Shown here piece after piece: positions 25,969-34,428 of a stretch of 64,000 bases of DNA. The notes under the pieces were generated by a model. It worked only from the letters and a program-made list of their open reading frames with translations, was not told the DNA's origin and ran no database searches. The stretch's first letter is position 1. Every line of letters starts with the position of its first letter. The stretch lies in contig CAWKPF010000003.1 of NCBI GenBank assembly GCA_963851415.1, forward strand, positions 1,550,001 to 1,614,000, given 5' to 3'. The translations under genes and the position numbers were made by a program. The stretch comes from CAWKPF01 sp963851415 (GTDB lineage Bacteria; Acidobacteriota; Thermoanaerobaculia; Multivoradales; Multivoraceae).

Positions 25969-26564
25969 GTGATCCGCGTCGGAGAGTGTCTCGTCGAGAG
26001 GTCTTCAGGAGCGTTTCTTTGTCGAAGTTTCACAGCACGCTGGTCGCCTTGATGCTCTCGACCTTCATGACGGCCTTCTCGGGCGCGGGGAGCGAAGGCG
26101 ATGTGTTCCGTGGGGTCGTGATGGAAATTACCGACCTCGGATCCTGTTCGGGCTGCTCGCGCAGCATCGAAAGGGCCCTCGAGCGGATAACGGGGGTAGT
26201 GGCAGCGACGCTCGACAGCCGCGACAGCACGGTCACGATCACCTCGGCGACAGGAGTGCTTCTGGAGGAGGCGGTGCTTCGTCGCGCAGTCAGAGACGTG
26301 GGGTATTCGGCCGGGACCGCAGAGTTCTGGATCGTGGGAGAGCTCGAGCTCCGGGCAGGCTCGCAGTGGCTGATCCTCGAGGGAGGTCGAGAGATCGAAG
26401 TGCTCGGGTGGCCTCGTTCGATCGGGGAGCCGGTACCGGCCGGCTCCGTAGTGCACGTGCGGGGATCGATCACTCCATCGTCGGAGGGAGCGGAGGTCGG
26501 AGTGACGGTTCTCGAAGGCACCGTCCTCGAAGACACCGTCCTCGAGCCCAGCGGGCTCGATTGA
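25965..26564 (+). CDS. Exported HMA (heavy-metal-associated) domain protein
   Basis: This 199-residue protein has an N-terminal hydrophobic segment (LVALMLSTFMTAFSGAG) suggesting export. A heavy-metal-associated domain follows at about residues 50-115: VVMEITDLGSCSGCSRSIER carries the metal-binding pair C61-x-x-C64, followed by the GVVAATLDSRDSTVTI strand. The remaining 80 residues form a beta-rich unit (QWLILEGGREIEV, VVHVRGSITPSSEGAEVGV) that looks like a small OB-type barrel. Periplasmic HMA proteins such as MerP and CopZ-like carriers bind Cu, Zn or Hg ions. The GTG start overlaps the beta-helix stop, so the two proteins are co-translated. Confidence 0.75.
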   Translation: MSDPRRRVSRREVFRSVSLSKFHSTLVALMLSTFMTAFSGAGSEGDVFRGVVMEITDLGSCSGCSRSIERALERITGVVAATLDSRDSTVTITSATGVLLEEAVLRRAVRDVGYSAGTAEFWIVGELELRAGSQWLILEGGREIEVLGWPRSIGEPVPAGSVVHVRGSITPSSEGAEVGVTVLEGTVLEDTVLEPSGLD

Positions 26565-26708
26565 GTGAGCGGACCGAGTCCGCGATCCGTCGAAGCCGAG
26601 CCGGGAGGCCTCGAGCGAGGCATGGAGCGAGCGGCGACTCGCCTGCGCCGACGTTCCTGACGAGCAGGTTGCTGGCTCCAGACGCGTTCCGGCTCGGTGA
26701 CTCCTCGC

Positions 26709-27095
26709 TCAGTGGCTTCTGGAGGCCATCATGACCAGTGCGGCTCCGGTGAAGTAGGCAGCGACCCACCAGAGGTACGCCGCGCGAGAGTAGAGGTGGA
26801 GCCAGCGCGGCACCCGCTGGTCGACGTGACGCAGACGGTGGCGCCAGGCCAGTGAGGTCTCGACGAGCATGGCCGCGAGTGAAGAAAAGCCGAGCAGGGC
26901 GTGGAGGGTCAGGCCACGCGACGAACCAGCGATCATGAAACCGGTCGCGGTCAGGTCGAAGAAGACGCCCGCGGAGAGAAAGCCCAGGACCATGCGGCTG
27001 ACCCGATGGCTGCGCTGCTCCGAGACGATTCCGACCGTATAGGCCACCAATGCGAGGTGGACGATCACGGTCCCGGCGACGAGGACAGGGCTCAC
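26709..27095 (-). CDS. HsmA-family membrane protein (TIGR03987-like)
   Basis: This is a 128-residue protein with four predicted membrane helices. The order ALVAYTVGIVSEQR, FFDLTATGFMIAGSS, LTLHALLGFSSLAAMLVET and AAYLWWVAAYFTGAALVMM matches small HsmA/TIGR03987 proteins. The conserved histidine in TLHALLG is kept and could bind haem or metal, but the function of the family is not known. The GTG start has AGGAG about 10 bases upstream and lies 7 bases after the PPOX-family gene, so the two are probably one operon. Confidence 0.65.
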   Translation of the reverse strand: MSPVLVAGTVIVHLALVAYTVGIVSEQRSHRVSRMVLGFLSAGVFFDLTATGFMIAGSSRGLTLHALLGFSSLAAMLVETSLAWRHRLRHVDQRVPRWLHLYSRAAYLWWVAAYFTGAALVMMASRSH

Positions 27096-27102
27096 TGTGA
27101 CG

Positions 27103-27582
27103 TCACTCCTGCCAGGTCAAGACTTCGCCCTTCTGCTCGAGCAAGACCGTTCCCGGAAAGACACGAAGACGCCACGGGTCGAGTCGAAGAGCGGCGAAGC
27201 TTGCGTCGGTGGGGGAGGTCCACACCGGGATGATCGAGGGGTCGTAGCCCACCGGCGGAGGTGTGTCCGCGAACAGATTCCAGATCCGGATTCGAGTCTC
27301 GTCGTCGAAGGCCCACTCGGCGCGACATTCTGCGACGCAGGTATCCTGCCCCGGCTCCCAGTAGTTCAGTGAGAGGAAGGGGCTCGCCTCGAGATGTGCC
27401 CGCTTCGTCCGGGTCGGTCCGGTCGCGATCCAGCCCTCGAGCTTCTCGCCGTCCCACTGCCAGATCGGGTGGAGGATCCGCGAGCGTGGTCGTCCCTTCT
27501 TGTCGACGGTTGCGGCGGTGGCCCAGACGATGCGATGGGCCATCTCGACGAATGCGGGGGCGATGCGTGTGAGCTCGGTCAT
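27103..27582 (-). CDS. Pyridoxamine 5'-phosphate oxidase-family protein
   Basis: This 159-residue protein has the split-barrel flavin-binding pattern of the PPOX-like superfamily. RIVWATAATVDKKGRPRSRI gives the first strands, followed by LHPIWQWDGEKLEGWIATG, TKRAHLEASPFLSLNYW and the late segment LDPWRLRVF. Members bind FMN, F420 or haem and reduce or oxidise small molecules; the cofactor cannot be told here. It lacks the C-terminal dimer region of true PdxH, so a vitamin B6 role is unlikely. It is followed by the HsmA-like gene and preceded by the DUF2750 gene, all on the minus strand. Confidence 0.8.
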   Translation of the reverse strand: MTELTRIAPAFVEMAHRIVWATAATVDKKGRPRSRILHPIWQWDGEKLEGWIATGPTRTKRAHLEASPFLSLNYWEPGQDTCVAECRAEWAFDDETRIRIWNLFADTPPPVGYDPSIIPVWTSPTDASFAALRLDPWRLRVFPGTVLLEQKGEVLTWQE

Positions 27583-27635
27583 GGTCGGTGCTCCAGGGCG
27601 GGTTCGGGGCGCAGGCCCCGGTCGGCCTGAGATGG

Positions 27636-28046
27636 CTAGATGTCGAGCGTGAGCATCTCGAGCTGCTCGAGGAGCTGATCCTGAAGCTCGGCGCCGGAAA
27701 CGATCACACTGCTGCCCTGCGGATTGGGAAAGACGGCGACGGCAGCCCCGTCGGCATCGAGAGCGGGAAGCCAGTTCTCGATCCAGTCTTCGATTCGAAT
27801 CGCGGCCGGAGTGTGAGTCGCCCAGTCTTCGACCGCACAGGCTTCAGCGAAGCGTGGGTGAGGCCAGATCGGAAAGCACGACTCCCCTCGGCTGCCGGCG
27901 ATACCGGCCCAGCCACGAGAGTCGCGCAGTCCCCAGACGTGGCGCTCTGTGATCGCCTGTCGGAGAAAATGGGCGAAGCGCTCGCTGCCCACCAGCGAAA
28001 CCGTAGCGGAGAAGGCTGCCTCACTGAGAGGCGTAGCGGAGCTCAC
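27636..28046 (-). CDS. DUF2750 domain protein
   Basis: This 136-residue soluble protein matches DUF2750. RFAHFLRQAITERHVWGLRD, then FPIWPHPRFAEACAVEDW, IRIEDWIENWLPALDADG and VAVFPNPQGSSVIV give the tryptophan-rich order of that family. It has no signal peptide or membrane helix. The role of the family is unknown; members are often immunity-like or orphan proteins. It begins a minus-strand group with the PPOX and HsmA genes. The gap to PPOX is 53 bp. Confidence 0.7.
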   Translation of the reverse strand: MSSATPLSEAAFSATVSLVGSERFAHFLRQAITERHVWGLRDSRGWAGIAGSRGESCFPIWPHPRFAEACAVEDWATHTPAAIRIEDWIENWLPALDADGAAVAVFPNPQGSSVIVSGAELQDQLLEQLEMLTLDI

Positions 28047-28398
28047 GATTCAGTAGTCGTCCGATCGAAGTCTCTCGAAAAGCCGCTGGGCGGAAGCGCC
28101 CCGGCTGGCGGGCATTCTCTCAAAGATCGGGGCACCAGAGCGAGTGTCGCCGTAGGGTCTGACGCTGGAGTGGCTTACGGCCGACTGCCCTCGGGAAGCA
28201 GTCGTGCTTCCCTCCGAGAAGTGCGCGACTCGGCTCCTCTTTCTCCGTGACTCTCGAATCGAAAGAGAGGTTTCCCGGACCGGTGTGATCGGTCCTGCGG
28301 AGCGGATATCCTCTGGCTCTGTCGAAGCACCGAATGCACGTCGCGCTCAGCCCGGCGCCGCACACCGAGGGGCGGCCCTCGAGGAAAGGAGAGAGAGA
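28047..28398. other. Intergenic region between divergent genes, with a short hairpin
   Basis: This 352-bp gap separates the divergent DUF2750 and S9 peptidase genes and should hold both promoters. I see no convincing gene in it. GGGAAGCA and TGCTTCCC at 28193-28212 form a perfect 8-bp stem with a GTCG tetraloop. The plus-strand frame of the peptidase extends back through here but has no ribosome binding site before 28385. Confidence 0.5.
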
Positions 28399-30510
28399 AT
28401 GCGCTCGATGGTAGCTCCGAGAATGAGGCTGGCGGCTCTCGCGACGGGTCTTGTGCTGGTCGCGAGCGCGTCTGCGGGACAGGCGACACCAGAGCAGGCT
28501 CGGGCAGCGAGGCCGATGACCATCGTCGACCTCCTCGAGATACCACGGCTGAGCGATCCACAGCTGTCGCCGGACGGAACCGAGCTCGTGTTCGTCTTGT
28601 CCGAGGCGGACTGGGAGGAGAACGAGAGAGTGAGCCATCTGTGGCGGACTCGACTGGATGAGCCCGATGCCCAGGCACGCCAGCTGACCTTCGGAGAGGA
28701 CGGGGAGTCGAGTCCGCGCTGGTCGCCGGACGGCGCCGCCCTGGCCTTCGTGGCCAAGAGAGGAGACGACGAGCACTCGCAGATCTACCTCCTTCCCGCT
28801 CGAGGTGGAGAGGCGCGACGAGTCACGGAGCACGAGACAAGTGTCTCCGACGTGAGCTGGGACCCCTCGGGGGCGGGACTGTACTTCGTGGCCGAGGATC
28901 CCGAGGACGCCGAAGAGAAGCGCCGCGACGAGCAGAAGTACGACGTCTTCGCCTTCGACGAGAACTTTCAGCAGCGCCATCTGTGGCGCACCGACCTCCA
29001 GGGGAACGCCGAGCGATTGACCGAGGGCGACTTCTCGGTGGCGGGCTATCGACCGTCGCGGGACGGCTCTCGATTGGTGCTCCATCGCACGCCCACGCCG
29101 CTGTTCGACAACTGGGACGAGGGAGAGGTCTGGGTGACCGACCCGAAGGGTGAAAACGGTGTTCAGCTCACCGACAACACGGTCTCGGAGAGTGGCGCGA
29201 CGCTGTCCCCCGACGGCCGGTGGGTGCTCTATACGAGCGGCTCGAGTCCCGATCTCGAAACCTACTTCAATGACAATCTGTTTCTGGTGCCGTCGAACGG
29301 CGGCCCCCACCGCGTCCTGCTGGAGTCGATGCCGTACGAGGTCGGTAGCGCCGAGTGGTCGGCTGACGGCAGTGCCATCTTCTTCACGGCCAATACCGGC
29401 GTGCGCTCGGAACTGTTCCGAGTCGATCTGGCGACGGAGACCTTCGTTCAGCTCACCGAAGGAGATCACGCCGTCCGGCAGTGGCGCTATCTCCCCGAGC
29501 TGGACCGTCATGTGATGACCATCGACGAGCCGGAGAACCCGGGGGACGTCTGGCAGCTGGCTGGGCCGGACGGAGCCCTGGCCCAGGTGACCCACCTGTT
29601 CGACCATCTCGGCGAGGAGTTTCAGCTCCCCCGTCAGGAGGCCGTGCGCTGGAACGGGGAGGACGGTACCGAGGTCGAGGGGTTGCTCTACTATCCGCTG
29701 GACTACCGGGAGGGCACGCGCTATCCCCTCGCGGTGCAGACGCACGGTGGACCCGCTGCGTCGGACAAGTTCGGTTTCGGCCGGTGGGGTAGCTATGTCC
29801 AGGTCCTGGCTGCCCGCGGTTGGATGGTGTTCAAACCGAACTATCGCGGCAGCACCGGATACGGTGACGACTTCTTGCGCGACATGGTCGGCCACTACTA
29901 TCGCCAATCGCACCTCGACGTGATGACAGGGGTCGACGCTCTGATCGAGCGGGGGCTGGTCGACGGCGACCGAATGGTCAAGATGGGCTGGAGTGGTGGC
30001 GGGCACATGACCAACAAGATCATCACCTTCACCACTCGCTTCAAGGCCGCGTCCTCCGGAGCCGGAGCGGTGAACTGGATCTCGATGTACGGCCAGAGTG
30101 ACGTCCGGACCTATCGGACTCCATGGTTCGGCGGCACCCCCTGGGAGCAGGATGCGCCGATCGCGACCTATTGGGAACACTCGCCGCTCAAGGACATCTG
30201 GAAGGTCGAGACGCCGACGATCGTTCTCGTCGGGGAGAACGACGTCCGCGTTCCGCCACCGCAGTCCGTAGAGCTCTATCGAGCGCTACGCAGCAATGGA
30301 GTCGACAGCCACCTCTACATGGCGCCGCGAGAACCGCACGGCTGGCGCGAGCTGCGCCACGAGCTCTTCAAGGTGAATATCGAACTGGAGTGGTTCGAGC
30401 GTCATGCGCTGGGGCGGGAGTACGAGTGGGAATGGGCGCCGGGCGACGACGAAGAGGAAAGCGCAGAGTCCGACGAACGCCCACCAGGAGAAACGGCTGC
30501 CGCGCCCTGA
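28399..30510 (+). CDS. Exported S9-family prolyl oligopeptidase-like peptidase
   Basis: This 703-residue protein has a signal peptide (LAALATGLVLVASASAGQA). A WD40/PD40-like propeller follows, with repeats such as DPQLSPDGTELVFVLSEAD, SSPRWSPDGAALAFVAKRG and GATLSPDGRWVLYTSG, and then a C-terminal alpha/beta hydrolase domain. The catalytic serine lies in GWSGGGHM, the aspartate in VGENDVRVPPP and the histidine in REPHGW. Family members cut after proline or alanine in short peptides and usually act in the periplasm. The C-terminus ends in an acidic tail (GDDEEESAESDE). AAGGAG just upstream of the ATG supports this start. A second S9 protein lies at 38515-41067. Confidence 0.9.
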   Translation: MRSMVAPRMRLAALATGLVLVASASAGQATPEQARAARPMTIVDLLEIPRLSDPQLSPDGTELVFVLSEADWEENERVSHLWRTRLDEPDAQARQLTFGEDGESSPRWSPDGAALAFVAKRGDDEHSQIYLLPARGGEARRVTEHETSVSDVSWDPSGAGLYFVAEDPEDAEEKRRDEQKYDVFAFDENFQQRHLWRTDLQGNAERLTEGDFSVAGYRPSRDGSRLVLHRTPTPLFDNWDEGEVWVTDPKGENGVQLTDNTVSESGATLSPDGRWVLYTSGSSPDLETYFNDNLFLVPSNGGPHRVLLESMPYEVGSAEWSADGSAIFFTANTGVRSELFRVDLATETFVQLTEGDHAVRQWRYLPELDRHVMTIDEPENPGDVWQLAGPDGALAQVTHLFDHLGEEFQLPRQEAVRWNGEDGTEVEGLLYYPLDYREGTRYPLAVQTHGGPAASDKFGFGRWGSYVQVLAARGWMVFKPNYRGSTGYGDDFLRDMVGHYYRQSHLDVMTGVDALIERGLVDGDRMVKMGWSGGGHMTNKIITFTTRFKAASSGAGAVNWISMYGQSDVRTYRTPWFGGTPWEQDAPIATYWEHSPLKDIWKVETPTIVLVGENDVRVPPPQSVELYRALRSNGVDSHLYMAPREPHGWRELRHELFKVNIELEWFERHALGREYEWEWAPGDDEEESAESDERPPGETAAAP

Positions 30511-30625
30511 GAGACCTGGCCTGCCCTCCTCGAAGGGGTATCGATGCTGTGACTCGTTCACTGTTCTGGGCTCTCCTCCAGGCAGAGGCAGGATTCGTTT
30601 TCTGGCCCGAGAGTGGAGCTGAGCC

Positions 30626-32047
30626 ATGACCACGTCGCAACAGCTGTCGCCCGAGGACACATATCGTCAGTTCCTGATGGTGGCGTGTGGCGACACCGCG
30701 GGTCCTGACGAGGCGGCCTACTCACGAGCGGTGGAGTGGCTCGAGGAGTCTCCGCTGCTCTCGGAGTCGAGGGGCGGTGCCGTGGACGGGACGTGGAGGA
30801 CCCGGCAGGGCGCGATCTACGCCGCCTTGGCTCTGGGGCGCTCCGATGTGCTCGCGGACCATCTCGAGCGACTCGGTGAGGCCCGGGCCAGTGACTGGGT
30901 CCTGGAGCGCGGAGGGCCGCTTCCGGAACGTCAGCCTCTGCACTATGTCGTCTGCTCCAGACTCGGCCGCCTCGAGCCCGGGATCGCGGCGGGTCTGCTC
31001 GAGTGCGCGGAGCGTCTGCTGGAGGTGGGAGCCGATCCCGATGCCACGTTCTCGTCGGCGGACTTTCCTGGCTCTGCTCTTCGCCCGCTCTACGGGGCGT
31101 GCGGCGTGGCCAACTCTGCCGGGATGGCCGCCTTGCTGCTCGATCGAGGCGCCGAGATCGACGATGGAGAATCGCTCTATCACAGCCTGGAGTTCGAGGA
31201 TCTGGCGTGCTTCGATCTCCTGCTCGAGCGAGGCGTGACGATCGACGGCACGAACGCACTCAATCACAGCCTCGATTTCGCCTCTGCGACGGCGACCCGA
31301 CGGTTGCTCGAAGAGGGCGCCGATCCGAACCTGCAGACCGAGTACAACGGTGCGCCGATGCACTGGGCGATCTCTCGCGGACGTGCGGTGGAGAGGCTCC
31401 AGCTGCTTGCGGACGCGGGCGCCGACCTGCGGGCGGCGCGCATCAGCGATCGCTGCACCCCCTACCAGGTCGCCGCCCAGACAGCTCACGTGGAAGCAGC
31501 GCTGTGGCTCGAAGAGCAAGGAGCCGTCACGTCGCTCGGAGCGTTCGAGCGGTTCGTGCTCGCCTGTGCCCGGGCCGAAGTCGGAGAGGCGCTCGAGATT
31601 CGCGTGAGGAATCCCGATCTGTTCGAGTCTCTGGAGCCCGCTCAGGTTCGTGGATTCCTGGCGCTCGCGGAGCGAGGGCGCAGTGCAGCCTTGGCGCGGA
31701 TGGGTGCCGCCGGGTTCCCGGTGGGGATCGCCGACGGCGCCGGGCAGACGGCCTTGCACTGGGCGGCATGGCACGGGCAGGCGGAGACGGTTCGGGTGCT
31801 GATCGAGAACGGCGCTCCCCTCGATCCGATCGAGATCGAATTCGGCTGCACGCCATTGGGTTGGGCGGCTCACGGCAGCGCGAACTGGCCGAACGCCGAG
31901 GGGGACTATCTGCGAGTGGCTCGTCGCCTGATCGACGCCGGGGCGGCCCTCACGGTCGAGAACCAGTGGGGGGTCGGGCTGGTCGGGCTGGCCGGCTCGA
32001 ACGAGGAGATGGCGACTCTCCTTCGGCAGGCCGGCGCACCCGGCTAG
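30626..32047 (+). CDS. Ankyrin-repeat protein
   Basis: This 473-residue protein has no signal peptide. It is built mainly of ankyrin-type helix pairs: LLECAERLLEVGADPDATF, MAALLLDRGAEIDDGESLYH, FDLLLERGVTIDGTNALNH, TRRLLEEGADPNLQTE, RLQLLADAGADLRAAR, and then TALHWAAWHGQAETVRVLIE with NGAPLD. The repeats are irregular, with a non-ankyrin spacer around residues 295-360. Ankyrin proteins mediate protein contacts, and the partner is unknown. The SPFH gene begins 99 bp downstream in the same direction. Confidence 0.85.
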   Translation: MTTSQQLSPEDTYRQFLMVACGDTAGPDEAAYSRAVEWLEESPLLSESRGGAVDGTWRTRQGAIYAALALGRSDVLADHLERLGEARASDWVLERGGPLPERQPLHYVVCSRLGRLEPGIAAGLLECAERLLEVGADPDATFSSADFPGSALRPLYGACGVANSAGMAALLLDRGAEIDDGESLYHSLEFEDLACFDLLLERGVTIDGTNALNHSLDFASATATRRLLEEGADPNLQTEYNGAPMHWAISRGRAVERLQLLADAGADLRAARISDRCTPYQVAAQTAHVEAALWLEEQGAVTSLGAFERFVLACARAEVGEALEIRVRNPDLFESLEPAQVRGFLALAERGRSAALARMGAAGFPVGIADGAGQTALHWAAWHGQAETVRVLIENGAPLDPIEIEFGCTPLGWAAHGSANWPNAEGDYLRVARRLIDAGAALTVENQWGVGLVGLAGSNEEMATLLRQAGAPG

Positions 32048-32104
32048 CGCCCGTTGACCCACGTATCCGGCCGACGCGGGGAATGAGTGGGGGTCTTGGT
32101 GCGT

Positions 32105-32122
32105 ACTTCCATGGATGGAAGT
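32105..32122. promoter_or_regulatory. 18-bp palindrome upstream of the SPFH gene
   Basis: ACTTCCATGGATGGAAGT has perfect inverted 8-base arms around a GG centre. It ends 24 bases before the SPFH start codon at 32147, between it and the ankyrin gene. It could be a binding site for a dimeric regulator or, as RNA, a 6-bp hairpin just before the ribosome binding site. The role is unproven. Confidence 0.4.
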
Positions 32123-32146
32123 CGAATTCAAACAAGGAGCGGGAAG

Positions 32147-33037
32147 ATGTTCGTGCCTCACTACGTGATCGTGCGCCAGAAGCAGGCAGCAGTCATCGAG
32201 TCGCTCGGCAAGTTCGATCGGGTGATCGGCGCCGGTTTCCATTTCATCAAGCCCTGGGAGTCCCTGGTGGGACGCGCATCCCTCAAGGTGCAGGAACTGC
32301 AGGTCGCGGTCGAGACCAAGACTCTCGACGACGTGTTCGTGAAGCTGCTCCTCGCGATCCAGTACCAGGTGATTCCGGATCGGGTCCAGGAAGCGTTCTA
32401 CGAGCTCGCCAACCCCATTCAGCAGATCGAGTCCTATGTGTTCGACGAGGTGCGCTCCTCGGTCCCCGAGATGAGCCTCGACGAGGTGTTTCGCAACAAG
32501 GACAAGATCGCTGCGGCGGTGAAAGCGAATCTGAGCGAGACGATGCAGCAGTATGGCTACGGCATCGTCGGCTCGTTGGTCAACGACATCGAGCCGGACG
32601 CTCGGGTCAAGGAAGCGATGAACGAGATCAATGCCGCCCAGCGCCTGCGCAAGGCCGCCGAGGAGAAGGGAGAGGCGGAGAAGATCCTGATGGTCAAGAA
32701 GGCGCAAGGAGAGGCCGAGGCGAACCGCCTGCACGGCGAAGGAATCGCCAGCCAGCGCCGAGCGATCGTCGACGGACTCCGCGACAGCGTGGAAGACTTC
32801 CAGGAGGGTGTGAGCGGGACGAGCACCCAGGACGTGCTGCAGCTGATTCTGATGACCCAGTACTTCGACACCCTGAAGGAGGTCGGCGAGAACAGCCACA
32901 GCAACACCATCCTGATCCCGCACTCGCCCGGCGGGCTACAGTCCCTGGTGGATCAGGTGCGCACTGCCCTGATGACCGCCGATGCTGCGAGCGTTTCTGC
33001 TCGCTCGATCAACGTGGGATCAGAAGGGGCGCCCTGA
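32147..33037 (+). CDS. SPFH/Band 7 protein (HIR-like)
   Basis: This 296-residue SPFH-domain protein starts VPHYVIVRQKQAAVIESLGK, followed by GAGFHFIKPWES, LQVAVETKTLDDVFV and LAIQYQVIPDRV. It then has the long helical region rich in A, E and K (LRKAAEEKGEAEKILMVKKA) typical of flotillin-type proteins. There is no N-terminal membrane helix, unlike HflC/K and stomatin; this resembles plant HIR proteins, which attach to membranes by acylation. AGGAG precedes the ATG at good spacing, so an upstream in-frame ATG at 32087 is disfavoured. SPFH proteins organise membrane microdomains and protease complexes; the partner here is unknown. Confidence 0.9.
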   Translation: MFVPHYVIVRQKQAAVIESLGKFDRVIGAGFHFIKPWESLVGRASLKVQELQVAVETKTLDDVFVKLLLAIQYQVIPDRVQEAFYELANPIQQIESYVFDEVRSSVPEMSLDEVFRNKDKIAAAVKANLSETMQQYGYGIVGSLVNDIEPDARVKEAMNEINAAQRLRKAAEEKGEAEKILMVKKAQGEAEANRLHGEGIASQRRAIVDGLRDSVEDFQEGVSGTSTQDVLQLILMTQYFDTLKEVGENSHSNTILIPHSPGGLQSLVDQVRTALMTADAASVSARSINVGSEGAP

Positions 33038-33050
33038 GCCAGGAGACTCT

Positions 33051-33518
33051 TCAGAGGCGGCTCGGAGGCTCGAGAGGCGCCGCATCGTCCCGGAGCTGGC
33101 GGCCAGCGGACGGCCGGCATGGTCGGTCCAGGAGGCCCTCCGGCAGCTTCGTCGAGACCGACGAAGGCGAATCGCCGACCAGATGCCAGGGACCCTCGAT
33201 CCGGTCGGCGACCTGCCAGCGTCCGGACTCGGAGCACCGGAAGAACTGGACCAGACGGTAGTAGACCCCTGCGGAGCCCTTCACTTCGTAGACGCCGAGC
33301 TCTGGGCGCCACTCCAACTCGAGGCCGGCGATGGGCGGGTCCTTGATTCGCGGCGGGGGGGGACCCGGAGGGGTTTTCGGCAAGAACACTCCTTCGCGAT
33401 GGTATCCGCCGTTGGTGTAGGTCACGCTGTAGAGGCAACTGGTCGAGCCGAGCCCAACGAGCGTCACGAAGGTGAGCAGCCGCTTCCGGGTCTTCGTATT
33501 CTGGGTTTTCCTGAGCAC
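33051..33518 (-). CDS. Small lipoprotein of unknown function
   Basis: This 155-residue protein begins with a basic, hydrophobic signal (RKRLLTFVTLVGLGSTSC) ending in a lipobox-like cysteine. A proline-rich linker (PKTPPGPPPPRIKDPP) follows, then a tryptophan/tyrosine-rich unit, GVYYRLVQFFRCSESGRW with EGPWHLV. This pattern recurs in small exported proteins of GC-rich bacteria. The last 30 residues are basic and unstructured. A long plus-strand frame overlaps it but lacks a sensible protein. The gene is convergent with the SPFH gene, 13 bp away. The function is unknown. Confidence 0.6.
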   Translation of the reverse strand: MLRKTQNTKTRKRLLTFVTLVGLGSTSCLYSVTYTNGGYHREGVFLPKTPPGPPPPRIKDPPIAGLELEWRPELGVYEVKGSAGVYYRLVQFFRCSESGRWQVADRIEGPWHLVGDSPSSVSTKLPEGLLDRPCRPSAGRQLRDDAAPLEPPSRL

Positions 33519-33612
33519 CTGGAGAGCCTCGAGACCGTCTCTGGGGTACCGGCGATCCCTGACATGCTATGGCACTCTCGGGTTCCTCTTCTCGGAGGGC
33601 CCGCACGTCTTC

Positions 33613-34428
33613 ATGAAGAACCCACAGACACCCTCCGCAGACCTCCTCACCTTCGATGACGTGAGGCAGCTGCGCTGCCCACCCCCGGACGCGGTCATCG
33701 AGTACGGACCGGCGTCGTCCCAGTTCGGAGAGCTCTTTGTGCCGGCCCGAGCGCCGGCGCGCGGCGCGGTGCTGTTGATCCACGGTGGCTGTTGGCGAGT
33801 CCAGTACGGACTCGACTACGTCCGGCCGCTGGCTGCTGCGTTGCGCGAGGAGGGGATCGTCGTCTGGAGTCTCGAATACCGCAGGTTGGGAGAGCCCGGC
33901 GGAGGGTGGCCGGGCTCCTTCGATGACGTGGTGACCGGAGCCCGGTGTCTCCCTCGGATCGCTGACCAGCATGGAACCGACCTCGAGTCGCTGGTGGCGG
34001 TCGGGCATTCGGCGGGAGGACTGATGGCGCTGTGGTTGGCAGAGCGCCTTCGGCGCACCGGCCGGTGCCCGCCCCTGACCGGCGTTGTCGGGCTGTCTCC
34101 GGTGACCGATCTGGAGACGGCGCGGACCGAGACTGCCTGTGGCGACGCAGTAGAGGAGATGTTCGGTGATCCCGAGGACCATGCCGCTCGCTACGCTGCC
34201 GCATCGCCGATCTCGACGGAGGCCTCGACTCTTGCGCGCCATCTGTTTCACGGAGCTCTCGACGACCTCGTACCGATCAGTCAGAGCGAGCGCTTCGTGA
34301 GCAAGAGCTCGGGTGGCAACGTGAGCCTGGTCGAACTCCAGGGGGCGGGTCACTTCGAGCCGGTGGTACCGCAGGGGGACTCGTGGGATGCGGTCCGGGC
34401 CTGTGTGCGCGGTCTACTGGGTGACTGA
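33613..34428 (+). CDS. Alpha/beta hydrolase (kynurenine formamidase/esterase-like)
   Basis: This 271-residue cytoplasmic hydrolase has VLLIHGGCWRVQYGLDY as the oxyanion HGG segment, the nucleophile elbow VAVGHSAGG, an acid in HGALDDLVPIS and the histidine in LQGAGHFEP. HGGCW near the start and the family length fit BD-FAE or kynurenine-formamidase-like esterases. The substrate is unknown. The ATG at 33613 is preferred over upstream in-frame starts because the family fold begins there; GGAGGG is further upstream than ideal. Its last 15 bases overlap the end of the convergent hydrolase gene. Confidence 0.8.
   Translation: MKNPQTPSADLLTFDDVRQLRCPPPDAVIEYGPASSQFGELFVPARAPARGAVLLIHGGCWRVQYGLDYVRPLAAALREEGIVVWSLEYRRLGEPGGGWPGSFDDVVTGARCLPRIADQHGTDLESLVAVGHSAGGLMALWLAERLRRTGRCPPLTGVVGLSPVTDLETARTETACGDAVEEMFGDPEDHAARYAAASPISTEASTLARHLFHGALDDLVPISQSERFVSKSSGGNVSLVELQGAGHFEPVVPQGDSWDAVRACVRGLLGD

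Noticed and set aside
32982..33659. Plus-strand 225-codon frame opposite the small lipoprotein
   Set aside because: It overlaps three better-supported genes and has no recognisable domain.
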